Assembly (NCBI GenBank): GCA_002700285.1
Contig: PACT01000027.1
Location: 1 to 45,246 of the forward strand
DNA length: 45,246 nt
From: Crocinitomicaceae bacterium
GTDB lineage: Bacteria > Bacteroidota > Bacteroidia > Flavobacteriales_D > Sanyastnellaceae
Reading direction: 5' to 3'
The translations under genes were made by a program, and so were the position numbers. Each line of letters begins with the position of its first letter. The first letter of the stretch is position 1. This document shows positions 1 through 8,605 of this stretch, one piece after another. The notes under the pieces are model-generated. The model made no database searches. It saw nothing but the letters and a program-made list of their open reading frames with translations, and was not told the DNA's origin.

Positions 1-948
1 CCGATAGGCACTTAGCGCCAAAAGGGAAAGCAGTTCAAAGAATCCTTCTCCAAACCCTGTCATCAGAATGCTGATGATGATTGCCGCTGACAATGATGCT
101 ACTGCCAGAACCTCGTACAGTTTGCTGGGTACAAAATTGATGACAGATGTGTTTCCTAACACGCGAAATACCTGTCTTACATCTTTGAGATATTCCTCTT
201 TCATCGTCTTCACCGCTCGGAAAGTGATGAGTTCCAGAAACCCATTGATTGAATTGGAGATTAATGTGTTTGTTCTTGGAGAGAGTCTATTGAGTGTTTC
301 ACTGTAGGATCTCAGTTTGTTTTTTGTAAACCCGCGAATAATCACAATCCCTACAATTAGAATGAGCGCAAGTCCAGAAAACACCCATGGGCTGTATATC
401 AAAAGACCTGTACTGATAAGGCCAATAATCAAACCCTCATTGATGAGTAGGAGTGAGCCGATGAAGAAATTTTGAGCAAGATAGGCAGGCCAATTGTTGA
501 TTTGGCTCAAGATCTTTCCAGATTCTTGGGATCTCATTTTTTCAAGGGACTTGGCAAAGTGGTAGTCCCACATGTTGCCTGAAATTCTGTGGGCTACCGA
601 GAAAGAAAATCGGGCCTGAAACAAGTTGATCATCAATCCGAAAAGCGCTTTGAATAAGAAAGCCCCAGACATCGTTGCACAGAGTAGAATCAGGAAGCCT
701 TGTTCGGTCTCTATCCCGATACTGTGGCTGAGGTTAAAAGCATCTGCAAGAAAGGCATTGGTGGAAATAACAGCAGGATTGACCACCAATCCGATAACGG
801 GGATCACCACCGCAAGACCAAGTAAATCAACGAAACTGTTGACGACAATTCCCGCAAGTAAAAGTCCAGATTTTTTCCTCTCCTCATTTGAGAGCAATGC
901 AAACACCCTGACAATAAATCCTACAATGGAATCTTTCTTAGCTTTCAC
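1..948 (-). CDS. ABC exporter, membrane-domain part (partial, runs off left edge)
   Basis: Reading the minus strand from GTG at 948 gives 316 uninterrupted codons to the window edge. The protein has a short basic N-terminus (KAKKDS), then several long hydrophobic segments (for example LLLAGIVVNSF, GLIIGLISTGLLIYS, GLALILIVGIVII), and between them the charged cytoplasmic-loop helices typical of type IV ABC exporters (SPRTNTLISNSINGFLE, then KTMKEEYLKDVRQ). This matches the transmembrane half of exporters of the PglK/MsbA kind; the ATPase half would lie beyond base 1 and cannot be seen. A TTG at 975 in the same frame is an alternative start; an in-frame TGA lies just upstream. The gene follows moxR by 40 bases on the same strand, and a glycosyltransferase is close by, so a lipid-linked sugar or polysaccharide substrate is plausible but inferred. 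Confidence 0.7.
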   Translation of the reverse strand, partial: MKAKKDSIVGFIVRVFALLSNEERKKSGLLLAGIVVNSFVDLLGLAVVIPVIGLVVNPAVISTNAFLADAFNLSHSIGIETEQGFLILLCATMSGAFLFKALFGLMINLFQARFSFSVAHRISGNMWDYHFAKSLEKMRSQESGKILSQINNWPAYLAQNFFIGSLLLINEGLIIGLISTGLLIYSPWVFSGLALILIVGIVIIRGFTKNKLRSYSETLNRLSPRTNTLISNSINGFLELITFRAVKTMKEEYLKDVRQVFRVLGNTSVINFVPSKLYEVLAVASLSAAIIISILMTGFGEGFFELLSLLALSAYR

Positions 949-988
949 CGTTGTGTTGGTTTTTGACGTCGGCAAAATAAACAGATGT

Positions 989-1942
989 TTATACCAAATT
1001 CGAAATCAATGTCTCGACGGTGATGCCATCTGCTTCAGCCTTGTAATTGGGAACGATTCTGTGACGAAGAATCGGAAGCGCGACAGCTTGAACATCTTCA
1101 ATATCGGGGCTGTATTTTCCAGCGAGTGCTGCGTGTACTTTTGCGCCGACGACGAGGAATTGAGAAGCGCGTGGTCCAGCGCCCCAGCTGATGTATTTGT
1201 TGACTTCTTCGGTCGCTTTTTCGCGTCCTGGACGTGTTTTGCTTGCAAGGTTCACGGCGTAATTAAGCACGTTTTCCGCCACAGGCATGCGTCTGATGAG
1301 CTTTTGATAGCTCAGAATTTCCTCACCAGAAAGCACCGGGGAAACTTGTGCAGAATGGTCACCTGTCGTGAGTTTCACGACATGCAGTTCTTCTTCAAAA
1401 CTCGGGTAATCTACCCATGTGTTGAACATGAATCGATCGAGTTGCGCTTCTGGAAGGGGATAAGTCCCTTCTTGTTCGATGGGGTTTTGTGTTGCGAGAA
1501 CGAAAAAAGGAGTCGGCAACGGATATCCGTTTCCATTGACAGTGACAGATTTCTCTTGCATCGCTTCGAGAAGCGCCGCTTGTGTTTTCGGAGGCGTACG
1601 GTTGATCTCGTCTGCAAGCACGATGTTTGAAAAAAGAGGTCCTTTGACAAACTCAAATTTCCGAGCGTCATTTAGAATTTCAGATCCGGTGATATCTGAT
1701 GGCATCAAATCCGGAGTGAACTGAATTCGGTTGAATGACATGCCCAAGGCATCTGACACTGTCTGAACGAGTAACGTTTTTGCAAGTCCCGGGACACCTA
1801 CAAGGAGGCAGTGGCCTCCGGCAAGAATTGCCATTGTGACTTCTTTCACAACATGCTGTTGTCCTACAATGACTTTCCCAACTTCATCAATGAGTTGTTG
1901 ATGCTTGACACGCAGATTGTCTAGAGCTTCTTTATCGTTCAT
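989..1942 (-). CDS. MoxR-type AAA ATPase
   Basis: A 317-residue AAA+ ATPase of the MoxR family, cytoplasmic chaperone-like enzymes that mature or activate other protein complexes. Walker A is GVPGLAKT at residues 49-56, Walker B is VLADEIN at about 108-114, followed by the family's RTPPKTQAALLEAMQE stretch, sensor 1 (LATQNP) and a C-terminal lid helix region. Length is normal for the family. MoxR proteins usually work with a VWA-domain partner; none is visible here, since the next gene downstream is an ABC exporter. Upstream are a glycosyltransferase and three periplasmic folding factors. A TATATTTG box about 21 bases before the start suggests its own promoter. Family assignment is firm; the client is unknown. 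Confidence 0.93.
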   Translation of the reverse strand: MNDKEALDNLRVKHQQLIDEVGKVIVGQQHVVKEVTMAILAGGHCLLVGVPGLAKTLLVQTVSDALGMSFNRIQFTPDLMPSDITGSEILNDARKFEFVKGPLFSNIVLADEINRTPPKTQAALLEAMQEKSVTVNGNGYPLPTPFFVLATQNPIEQEGTYPLPEAQLDRFMFNTWVDYPSFEEELHVVKLTTGDHSAQVSPVLSGEEILSYQKLIRRMPVAENVLNYAVNLASKTRPGREKATEEVNKYISWGAGPRASQFLVVGAKVHAALAGKYSPDIEDVQAVALPILRHRIVPNYKAEADGITVETLISNLV

Positions 1943-1963
1943 TTTTATTTATCTATTGCAGAC

Positions 1964-1971
1964 CAAATATA
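1964..1971 (-). promoter_or_regulatory. Candidate promoter -7 box for moxR
   Basis: The minus strand reads TATATTTG, a full match to the Bacteroidota -7 consensus TAnnTTTG, 21 bases before the moxR ATG and just after the glycosyltransferase stop. No clear TTG -33 element is found at the usual distance, so this is a weak to moderate candidate. Confidence 0.4.
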
Positions 1972-1993
1972 AGACGCATCACTCGACCTACGT

Positions 1994-2752
1994 TCATTTT
2001 ATAAATTGAGTTATTTTCCTGAGTGGTTTCAAAAAAACGGTCCATGGATATGGGGTTTTGCCATTGACTTTCCATGCGCTATAATCTTCAAAATGGGCTT
2101 TCAAACGATTCCTCAAAGACGCGTTACTCAAACCGCCAGCCCTCATTTTAACGAGTGTTTTTGGGAGATAGGTAAGGGCTAGGTTTTCGGTGTAAAGACT
2201 TCTTATCATCCATTCGTAATCTGCAGCAAACTTGAACTTCAGATTAAATCCCCCATGTTGTTCAAAAACGGATTTTCGCACAAAAAGAGATGGATGGGGG
2301 GGCATCCATCCGTTTTTAAAATCCCCTTCTGGTCCTGCTTTCCATCTTCGGACAATGTGTCCCTCTTTCGGGTCAAAAACGACGAGATCTCCGAAAACAG
2401 CTTGCGCATTTGAGGTCTTAAATGCGGACACGACATCTGAGATGACATTTGGATCGGCATAGACATCATCACTGTTTAGAAAGCCAATAACGTCTCCAGT
2501 TGCTTTTCCCAAGCCCTTATTCATGGCGTCGTACAGTCCGTTATCTTTTTCCGAAACCAAATGATCGGGGCTGTTGTGCGCTTGTACGATTTCTAATGTA
2601 CCATCGTTTGATCCCCCATCAATAACAATGTGTTCGACAGTCACATGGTCGACAACTTGTTCCTGCACAGAATGGAGACATTTAGATATAACATCAGAGG
2701 CATTGTAACATACAGTGATGATACTCACCTTAGAGATCTTCACTGCTTCCAA
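1994..2752 (-). CDS. Family 2 glycosyltransferase
   Basis: A 252-residue GT-A fold glycosyltransferase that would transfer a sugar from a nucleotide-sugar donor. The N-terminal motif SIITVCYNAS (residues 10-19), IDGGSNDGT (44-52) and the metal-binding NSDD (93-96) are typical of GT2, and the DNGLYDAMNKG segment matches the WcaA-like subgroup acting in capsule, O-antigen or exopolysaccharide synthesis. No membrane segment is evident, so it probably acts at the cytoplasmic face. Its start overlaps the end of the upstream SurA-like gene by 13 bases, implying co-transcription. The specific donor and acceptor cannot be told from sequence. Confidence 0.9.
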   Translation of the reverse strand: MEAVKISKVSIITVCYNASDVISKCLHSVQEQVVDHVTVEHIVIDGGSNDGTLEIVQAHNSPDHLVSEKDNGLYDAMNKGLGKATGDVIGFLNSDDVYADPNVISDVVSAFKTSNAQAVFGDLVVFDPKEGHIVRRWKAGPEGDFKNGWMPPHPSLFVRKSVFEQHGGFNLKFKFAADYEWMIRSLYTENLALTYLPKTLVKMRAGGLSNASLRNRLKAHFEDYSAWKVNGKTPYPWTVFLKPLRKITQFIK

Positions 2753-4092
2753 TTCAGATTGAATTCACAGTCTATATATTCGCTTGAAAGCCTAATGAAA
2801 GTGTCAGAGATGTGCTCATCGATCCACTCATTCATATCTAAGGCTCTCATGTTATTTTCTACTTGGGATTGGAAGAGCGAAAAATCATCTTTGGGGTTTG
2901 CTCGATGTGCGGGTTTTCTGTCTTCAAGTCGCAGTATCGTCCAAAACCCGTCTCCATCAGCGCCCACCAATTGAACGGGGCGACTCATTTCGCCTATTTT
3001 TAAAGGTTCAAGTAAGAAATATAAATTGGGATCAAGTTCATCGATGCCAAACATGAGACCGCCGTCTCGTGGATTAACCACCTGACCCTTAGAGTTTTTG
3101 GAGGATTCACGGGTAGAAAAAGACAAAACATCTCTTTCAAAGGTTGAACTTCCGGCATTAATCGATGCATAAATCGAGTCTATTTGTGATTGTTGGTTTT
3201 CAAGAGCAAGAGGATCTACTCGAGGTTTCATCAAAACGTGACACGCGCTGAATTGTTCTCCTCTCTTGTCTGTAACCCTAACAAAATGGTACCCAAAATC
3301 AGATTCAAATACGGGCGAGTATCCATTCAAGGGTGTATCAAAAACAGCTGCTTCGAATTCTGGAATAAAGACACCGCGCGCAATGTTTTCATAACACCCC
3401 CCTTTGTATTTAGAGCCGGGGTCTTCCGAATAGCGAGTCGCAGCCAATGTCATGGGGAGTTTCCCTGTTGCGACCAGATTTCTGATTGAATCAAGCGTTG
3501 AGCGAACTGCTTGTTTTTGTCGGTCTGAGATCACAGGTTGTAGAACGATCTCGCTGTAGCTTAATTCTTCGGGAATAAGTGGCAGAGAGTCTACGGGTGT
3601 ATTCTCGAAATATTCGAGCACCTCAGCTGGCGTCGCACGCACTTCTTGGCTGATTGTTTGCTGCATCCTTTGCGCGAGCAATTGGTCCAAGATAGGTTCA
3701 GTGAAATCGGCCTTCCATTGAGCGACCGACTTTCCGTACTCCGCTTCAAAAGATTCTACCGATCCCAGCATTTTAATGTAGTAAGCGAGACGTCGTTCGA
3801 TTTCGTCCATCACTTCTCCGTCACTGACTTCTAGACTATCCAGTCGTGCATTGTGTAAAAGCAGTTTCTCGAAAAGCAGTTCTTCTAGGAAGCCACATCT
3901 GTTACTTTCATTAGCTTCTCCGCCTTCTATTCGTGCTTGAAGTGCTCTGTCCTCGATCGCGCTGTTCAGAATGATTTCATCACCCACGACTGCGACGATG
4001 CCATCAAGAAGTTGAAATTCAGAATTTCCAGGCTGTGCGAACAGCGATAGAGAGAAAAGAAACGAAAATATAAATATTGAAATGCCTTGCAT
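2740..4092 (-). CDS. SurA-like periplasmic peptidyl-prolyl isomerase
   Basis: A 450-residue exported protein with an N-terminal signal sequence (hydrophobic ISIFIFSFLFSLSLFAQ) followed by a SurA-type N-domain and two parvulin-like regions. The first, roughly residues 175-275, has the classical elements (TRYSEDPGSKYKGGCYE and the SDFGYHFVRV strand). The second, about 280-395, begins FSACHVLMKP and is more diverged. SurA chaperones unfolded outer-membrane proteins through the periplasm and may catalyse proline isomerisation. It is the last of three consecutive folding-factor genes; 23 bases separate it from the lipoprotein gene upstream, and its end overlaps the glycosyltransferase start. Confident family call; whether it is the functional SurA of the organism is inferred. 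Confidence 0.88.
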   Translation of the reverse strand: MQGISIFIFSFLFSLSLFAQPGNSEFQLLDGIVAVVGDEIILNSAIEDRALQARIEGGEANESNRCGFLEELLFEKLLLHNARLDSLEVSDGEVMDEIERRLAYYIKMLGSVESFEAEYGKSVAQWKADFTEPILDQLLAQRMQQTISQEVRATPAEVLEYFENTPVDSLPLIPEELSYSEIVLQPVISDRQKQAVRSTLDSIRNLVATGKLPMTLAATRYSEDPGSKYKGGCYENIARGVFIPEFEAAVFDTPLNGYSPVFESDFGYHFVRVTDKRGEQFSACHVLMKPRVDPLALENQQSQIDSIYASINAGSSTFERDVLSFSTRESSKNSKGQVVNPRDGGLMFGIDELDPNLYFLLEPLKIGEMSRPVQLVGADGDGFWTILRLEDRKPAHRANPKDDFSLFQSQVENNMRALDMNEWIDEHISDTFIRLSSEYIDCEFNLNWKQ

Positions 4093-4115
4093 GTGGCGAA
4101 GTTAGTTCGATGGTT

Positions 4116-4991
4116 TTAAGTAGGGATACTATCTCGTATTATTTCTCCTTGAGCCCAAGCTTCTTTCACAAGATCGTCTCGTAAATCCTCTAGTAAAGTA
4201 CGCCTTCTCTCCTGAAGAATTAGATCTACAATCCGCTCTCTGGCTATCCCTATGGGGGAGGGGAGGTCTTTAAATTGATGTTCGAGGATTCTTAAAAGAT
4301 ACCTTTTGTTATCATCTGTAAATTCGATCACTTTTCTTTGACGTAATTGATCTTCGACGCGATATATCTGCATCGGGATTTGGTCTAACAAATCACTTAA
4401 AAACCACCAGTAATCAAAATCTAAGGCAAAATGAGCGCCATGTTCTATACACCACTGTTCCAACTTGGGAATGGACAAAGAATCAGACGCCTCAAGCCAT
4501 GTGCTGACCGAATCTAATTGGGTTTCCTCCCTAGGTAGTTGAACGTAAAGTGCACGCACCACGTTTTCTTGAAGTAGGAAAAGATCAGCGTGATCGTTGT
4601 GAAAAGTTTCGATGTCGTTTTCCTCAACGTTGCCATCTAAACGAGATGCGACGTAACGACTTTCAAAATGGCTCACGAGCAAGGCGTTTCTATATGCAGT
4701 AACATCGGCCTCAAAATCGTGATTGAATTCAGAAATATTTTTTTCAACCTCTGCCAACAGAACATGTTCTCTGATCCATCCTTCAATGATGCGCTCTGCC
4801 ATAAGCGTACTGTCTTCGACAGACATTACATCTGGGATTCTTTTGGATAGTTTATCTAATGAAAGCGTCTCGCCGAATGCAGATATGACGATTCTTTCAC
4901 GTGATTTTTCTCTTTCAAAAACCTCACATGACATCATATTTACGCACACGATAGCTAAAGTAAAAACCAGAGCCTTGCTTGACGTACCCAT
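4116..4991 (-). CDS. Predicted lipoprotein, SurA/PpiC-like without a clear parvulin domain
   Basis: A 291-residue protein with a signal sequence ending in a lipobox-like MMSC (Cys about residue 22), so probably a lipid-anchored periplasmic protein. The body is helical and charged, with a SurA-N-like region (MAERIIEGWIREHVLLAEVE) and a C-terminal helix (RERIVDLILQERRRTLLEDL) that resembles the end of peptidyl-prolyl isomerases. The recognisable parvulin core motifs (HILV, GG-LGWF, GYH) are absent. It lies between two true parvulin genes with gaps of 6 and 23 bases, so it is probably a chaperone-like relative working in the same pathway. I do not recognise a specific named family. Confidence 0.72.
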   Translation of the reverse strand: MGTSSKALVFTLAIVCVNMMSCEVFEREKSRERIVISAFGETLSLDKLSKRIPDVMSVEDSTLMAERIIEGWIREHVLLAEVEKNISEFNHDFEADVTAYRNALLVSHFESRYVASRLDGNVEENDIETFHNDHADLFLLQENVVRALYVQLPREETQLDSVSTWLEASDSLSIPKLEQWCIEHGAHFALDFDYWWFLSDLLDQIPMQIYRVEDQLRQRKVIEFTDDNKRYLLRILEHQFKDLPSPIGIARERIVDLILQERRRTLLEDLRDDLVKEAWAQGEIIRDSIPT

Positions 4992-4997
4992 GGACCG

Positions 4998-7019
4998 TCA
5001 GTCGATTATGCTGTAAAGCACAGCGGTGTTTATTTCGACTTGGTATTTGCGTCGCAATGCCATAATCCATTCTTTTTCAAGATGATCTTGATAGCTTGCA
5101 ATGACTTGGCCTCTTGCTTCCTCAAGTGTTTTAGGTGTGGGTGGAACACGTTTTCGTACATCAATCAGGACAATGCCCTCTTCTCCCACTTCGAATCTCA
5201 TGAATCTCGGCGCTTTTCTTTCTAGGTCAAAAGACCCCTGTTTTAGTGCATCGAAAACAGTGTCGGCCCAGGTATTTACACCTTCTGGGTAAAGTGCAGT
5301 TTCAATTCGGATTGCAAGAGGTCTCTCTCCAATGAGTTCTCGTCGCATCGCTTCAATATCGTCATTTTTCTTCACTCCTTTTTTAACCTTCTTTGCAAGC
5401 TTAGCATCTTCACATGTGTACACTGCGATATCTAACCTTTCAGGCCACATGAATAATTCTGCGTTGTTTGCATGGTACTCTTCCAGACCTGATGTGTCAC
5501 GAACTGCTCTAGACCACACCTTATTGTCGGTCAATTCAAACAGAAGAATTCCATCGTGATACTCCTCGATGAGAAGTCTGAAATCATCGTGCTTCTCTTC
5601 GAGTCTTTCGTCTTCATATGCGAGGAGTTTTTCTTCGACCATCTGATGTATTAATGATTTTAAAATCATTTCAGATGGACGATTTAACCCTCGGTTCTTT
5701 TGACTGTTTGCGTAGTTGATGAAATCTCTCACGGTTGTTTTGTTTCCGTCTATCGAAAACAAAGTCTTACCAAGTTCAGATTTGCTGACATTTTCTATGG
5801 GGTGTCCTTTGTGGAACACGCTATCTGTTTTATTTACTGAGAGGACGAGGTTTGATGTGCGACGCGCATCTTGAGTAAATCCATATTCTGTCTTCAGTTT
5901 TTTGAGGAAAGAAGACCGTGTTTTATCTGCGCGTGAATCTCGACTCACTTTCTTTTTAAGTGAATTCCTCACTTCGTCAAAAGACTCGAGTTCCTTAAAC
6001 CCCAGTCGCTTGACAATATGCCATCCATAACTGCTTAGAAAGGGTTCAGAAATATCACCATTTTGTGCCAAAGCGAACGACGTGTTTTCAAATTCTTCCA
6101 CCATTTTACCTGTTCCAAACCAAGGTAAAACACCCCCTTTACTTGCGGTTGTTGCATCATCACTGTATTTCAGGGCAAGAGATTCAAATGTTTCTCCGGC
6201 TTGAAGGAATTCAGCCACAGCGTCTATTTTCGCCTTGCTACTCTCCAGCATCGATTTGTCGGTGACATCAGGGACGCGTACCATAATGTGCGCGACTTGC
6301 ACTTCTCCTCTCGCGTCTCTTCTTCCATCCACTTTTAAGAAATGATAACCAAACCTGGTACGTACAATGTTGCTGATTTCTCCAACGGGAGTAGCGTAGG
6401 CCGCAACCTCAAAATTATAGATCATCGAGAAAGCCGTAAACCAACCCAAGTCACCTCCATTATCTTTTACTGATGGATCGTCGCTTCCTCCTTTACTGGT
6501 GGCGACTTCTGTAAAGTCTTCACCCGCATCAACTCGCCCTTTAAGAAGTGAGATCCTTCTCCATGCTCTCATTGTATCAGCAGGAAGCGCCTCAGGCCCC
6601 ACACTTACGAGAATGTGTCTTGCATGAATTTCTTCTTGTTGTCTGTCGAATGCCTCTTTGACTAACTCATCTAGCAGATTCATATCCACGAGATAGGGTC
6701 TCGCCAATTGCGTTCGATACCCTTCAAGTTCTTTGATGTAATCTGCGACAGTATCCATCCCCAGATATTCAGCTTCCTTGACCTTAAGCTTAAACTTGAC
6801 AAACAATTCCATGTAATCGTCAAGAAGCTCACGTGTAATCACACTGTCACGGTTGTTTTTGCCATAAATATGTTTAAAATCTTCTAACGTTACCCCTTCA
6901 CCACCTACGGTAAGTACGTATTCATTATCGGTACTTTTTGCAATGTCTGTTTGTGCTTGAATCTCAGTACAACAGGCAATCATCATGTAACAGATGAGGC
7001 TAAAAATAAATTGTTTCAT
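4998..7019 (-). CDS. PpiD/SurA-like peptidyl-prolyl isomerase with two parvulin domains
   Basis: A 673-residue exported foldase. After an N-terminal signal segment (FSLICYMMIACC) and a helical chaperone region, the first parvulin domain runs from about residue 131 (EIHARHILVSV) to 230 (TRFGYHFLKVDG) and includes DNGGDLGWF. The second runs from about 240 (VQVAHIMVRV) to 350, with SKGGVLPWFG and SYGWHIVKR. The C-terminal 300 residues are another helical region. Parvulins catalyse cis-trans prolyl isomerisation, and this architecture acts on newly exported outer-membrane or secreted proteins. The signal has two adjacent cysteines (ACC), so lipidation cannot be excluded. It heads the three-gene folding block, 20 bases after guaB. 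Confidence 0.9.
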   Translation of the reverse strand: MKQFIFSLICYMMIACCTEIQAQTDIAKSTDNEYVLTVGGEGVTLEDFKHIYGKNNRDSVITRELLDDYMELFVKFKLKVKEAEYLGMDTVADYIKELEGYRTQLARPYLVDMNLLDELVKEAFDRQQEEIHARHILVSVGPEALPADTMRAWRRISLLKGRVDAGEDFTEVATSKGGSDDPSVKDNGGDLGWFTAFSMIYNFEVAAYATPVGEISNIVRTRFGYHFLKVDGRRDARGEVQVAHIMVRVPDVTDKSMLESSKAKIDAVAEFLQAGETFESLALKYSDDATTASKGGVLPWFGTGKMVEEFENTSFALAQNGDISEPFLSSYGWHIVKRLGFKELESFDEVRNSLKKKVSRDSRADKTRSSFLKKLKTEYGFTQDARRTSNLVLSVNKTDSVFHKGHPIENVSKSELGKTLFSIDGNKTTVRDFINYANSQKNRGLNRPSEMILKSLIHQMVEEKLLAYEDERLEEKHDDFRLLIEEYHDGILLFELTDNKVWSRAVRDTSGLEEYHANNAELFMWPERLDIAVYTCEDAKLAKKVKKGVKKNDDIEAMRRELIGERPLAIRIETALYPEGVNTWADTVFDALKQGSFDLERKAPRFMRFEVGEEGIVLIDVRKRVPPTPKTLEEARGQVIASYQDHLEKEWIMALRRKYQVEINTAVLYSIID

Positions 7020-7039
7020 AGTGTTGCTTTTTCTTGCGC

Positions 7040-8515
7040 TTAGCGAATGCTGTAATTTGGTGCTTCTCTTGAAATCATGACATCGTGCGGGTGACTTTCT
7101 TTCATGCTGGCACTTGTTATTTTAACAAATTGAGAATCTTCTTGTAGATCGGAAATATTCTTGGCCCCACAATATCCTAATCCTGCACGAATCCCACCTG
7201 TGATTTGGTGCATGACCTCTTTGACAGATCCTTTAAATGGGACTTGGCCACTAATCCCTTCTGGGACCAATTTTTTGACATCATCTTCGGTGTCTTGAAA
7301 ATACCTGTCTTTCGACCCTTTTTCCATGGCTTCTATAGATCCCATTCCCCGATATCCTTTAAAACGTCGGCCTTCAAAAATAAAAGTTTCTCCTGGGCTT
7401 TCGCCTGTTCCTGCGAGCATTGATCCGATCATCACACTGTCGCCACCTCCTGAGATTGCTTTTACAATATCTCCTGTGTAGCGAACACCACCATCAGCAA
7501 TAACAGGCACCCCTGTTCCCTTCAAGGCTTTGGCGACATTCATGACAGCGGAAAGCTGTGGTACGCCTACTCCTGCTATTATTCTTGTCGTGCAAATTGA
7601 TCCAGGTCCCACGCCAACTTTTACGGCATCTGCGCCTGCTTCTACAAGCGCAAGACCCGCTTCAGCTGTGGCGATGTTTCCACAGACGACATCCACACCA
7701 GGGAAGTGTTTTTTCACCTCCTTTACAACGTCAATGACGCCTTTGCTGTGACCGTGAGCCGTGTCAACAATGACAGCATCAACTCCAGCTTCTACAAGTG
7801 CTTTAATGCGTTCCATTGTGTCAGAAGTGACACCTACGGCAGCAGCCACACGTAGTTGGCCAAATCCATCCTTACACGAATTCGGGAATTCGGTGAGCTT
7901 AATAATATCCCTGTAGGTGATTAATCCGATCAGCTTACCATGGTCATCAACAACGGGTAGTTTTTCGATGCGGTGCTCACGAAGGATTTGGGCTGCTTGA
8001 TCTAAATCAGACCCATCTTTTGTCACAATCAATCCTTTGCTCGTCATCACTTCTGCTACAGGTCGGGATGGTGTTTTTTCGAATCTCAAATCTCGATTTG
8101 TTACGATTCCTACGAGCATGCCTTCTGGACTCACAACAGGTATGCCACCTATCCGTCTCTCTCGCATAATTTCCAATGCATCCCCCACGGTCGCATTTTT
8201 GTTTAAGGTGATTGGGTCTTGAATCATACCATTTTCAGACCGTTTTACTTTCCTCACTTCCTTCGCTTGTTGTGAGATACTCATGTTTTTATGAATCACA
8301 CCCATGCCCCCTTGTCGCGCCATGGCAATTGCCATTTCGCTTTCAGTCACAGTGTCCATGGCGGCGGAAATAATTGGCGTTTTGAGTGCAATATTTCTCG
8401 AGAAACGCGATGTTAATTCAGTATCACGTGGAAGCACTTCCGAGTAAGCTGGAACGAGCAATACATCGTCGTAGGTGAGACCTTCGCCGAAGAACTTGGC
8501 ATCTTTTATAGGCAT
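7040..8515 (-). CDS. guaB: Inosine-5'-monophosphate dehydrogenase
   Basis: IMPDH oxidises IMP to XMP with NAD+, the committing step of GMP synthesis in the cytoplasm. From the chosen start (ATG at 8515) it is 491 residues. The catalytic barrel begins EGLTYDDVLLVPAYSEVLPR; two CBS domains occupy roughly residues 95-205 (including GGIPVV and KLPVVDDHGKLIGLITYRD). The catalytic loop is GPGSICTTRI with Cys308, and the mobile flap carries SIEAMEKGSKDRYF. An in-frame ATG at 8575 would add 20 residues unlike the family N-terminus (MVGAKAHSGRK...), yet a good TACCTTTG promoter box lies just upstream of it, so the longer form remains possible. Confidence 0.95.
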   Translation of the reverse strand: MPIKDAKFFGEGLTYDDVLLVPAYSEVLPRDTELTSRFSRNIALKTPIISAAMDTVTESEMAIAMARQGGMGVIHKNMSISQQAKEVRKVKRSENGMIQDPITLNKNATVGDALEIMRERRIGGIPVVSPEGMLVGIVTNRDLRFEKTPSRPVAEVMTSKGLIVTKDGSDLDQAAQILREHRIEKLPVVDDHGKLIGLITYRDIIKLTEFPNSCKDGFGQLRVAAAVGVTSDTMERIKALVEAGVDAVIVDTAHGHSKGVIDVVKEVKKHFPGVDVVCGNIATAEAGLALVEAGADAVKVGVGPGSICTTRIIAGVGVPQLSAVMNVAKALKGTGVPVIADGGVRYTGDIVKAISGGGDSVMIGSMLAGTGESPGETFIFEGRRFKGYRGMGSIEAMEKGSKDRYFQDTEDDVKKLVPEGISGQVPFKGSVKEVMHQITGGIRAGLGYCGAKNISDLQEDSQFVKITSASMKESHPHDVMISREAPNYSIR

Positions 8516-8592
8516 GTTTTCAGATTGAATCGCGTAACTCGCTTTCCTTCCTGAGTGCGCTTTTGCGCCTACCATTCGGTCCGCGATTCACG

Positions 8593-8600
8593 CAAAGGTA
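8593..8600 (-). promoter_or_regulatory. Candidate promoter -7 box for guaB
   Basis: The minus strand reads TACCTTTG, a full match to TAnnTTTG, in the 90-base gap between the CHU_C-type gene and guaB. Transcription would start near 8586, leaving a leader of about 70 bases to the ATG at 8515 or about 11 bases to that at 8575. No clear TTG -33 element is found. Confidence 0.45.
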
Positions 8601-8605
8601 AAGAA

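Noticed and set aside
626-1630. A 334-codon plus-strand open frame opposite the ABC exporter and moxR.
   Set aside because: It is antisense to two well-supported genes; the protein is low-complexity with no recognisable domain, so it is a shadow frame.
1952-1997. A 14-codon minus-strand ORF (MNVGRVMRLIFGLQ) whose ATG overlaps the glycosyltransferase stop codon (ATGA).
   Set aside because: Too short to support as a gene, and it overlaps the moxR promoter box; no family recognised.
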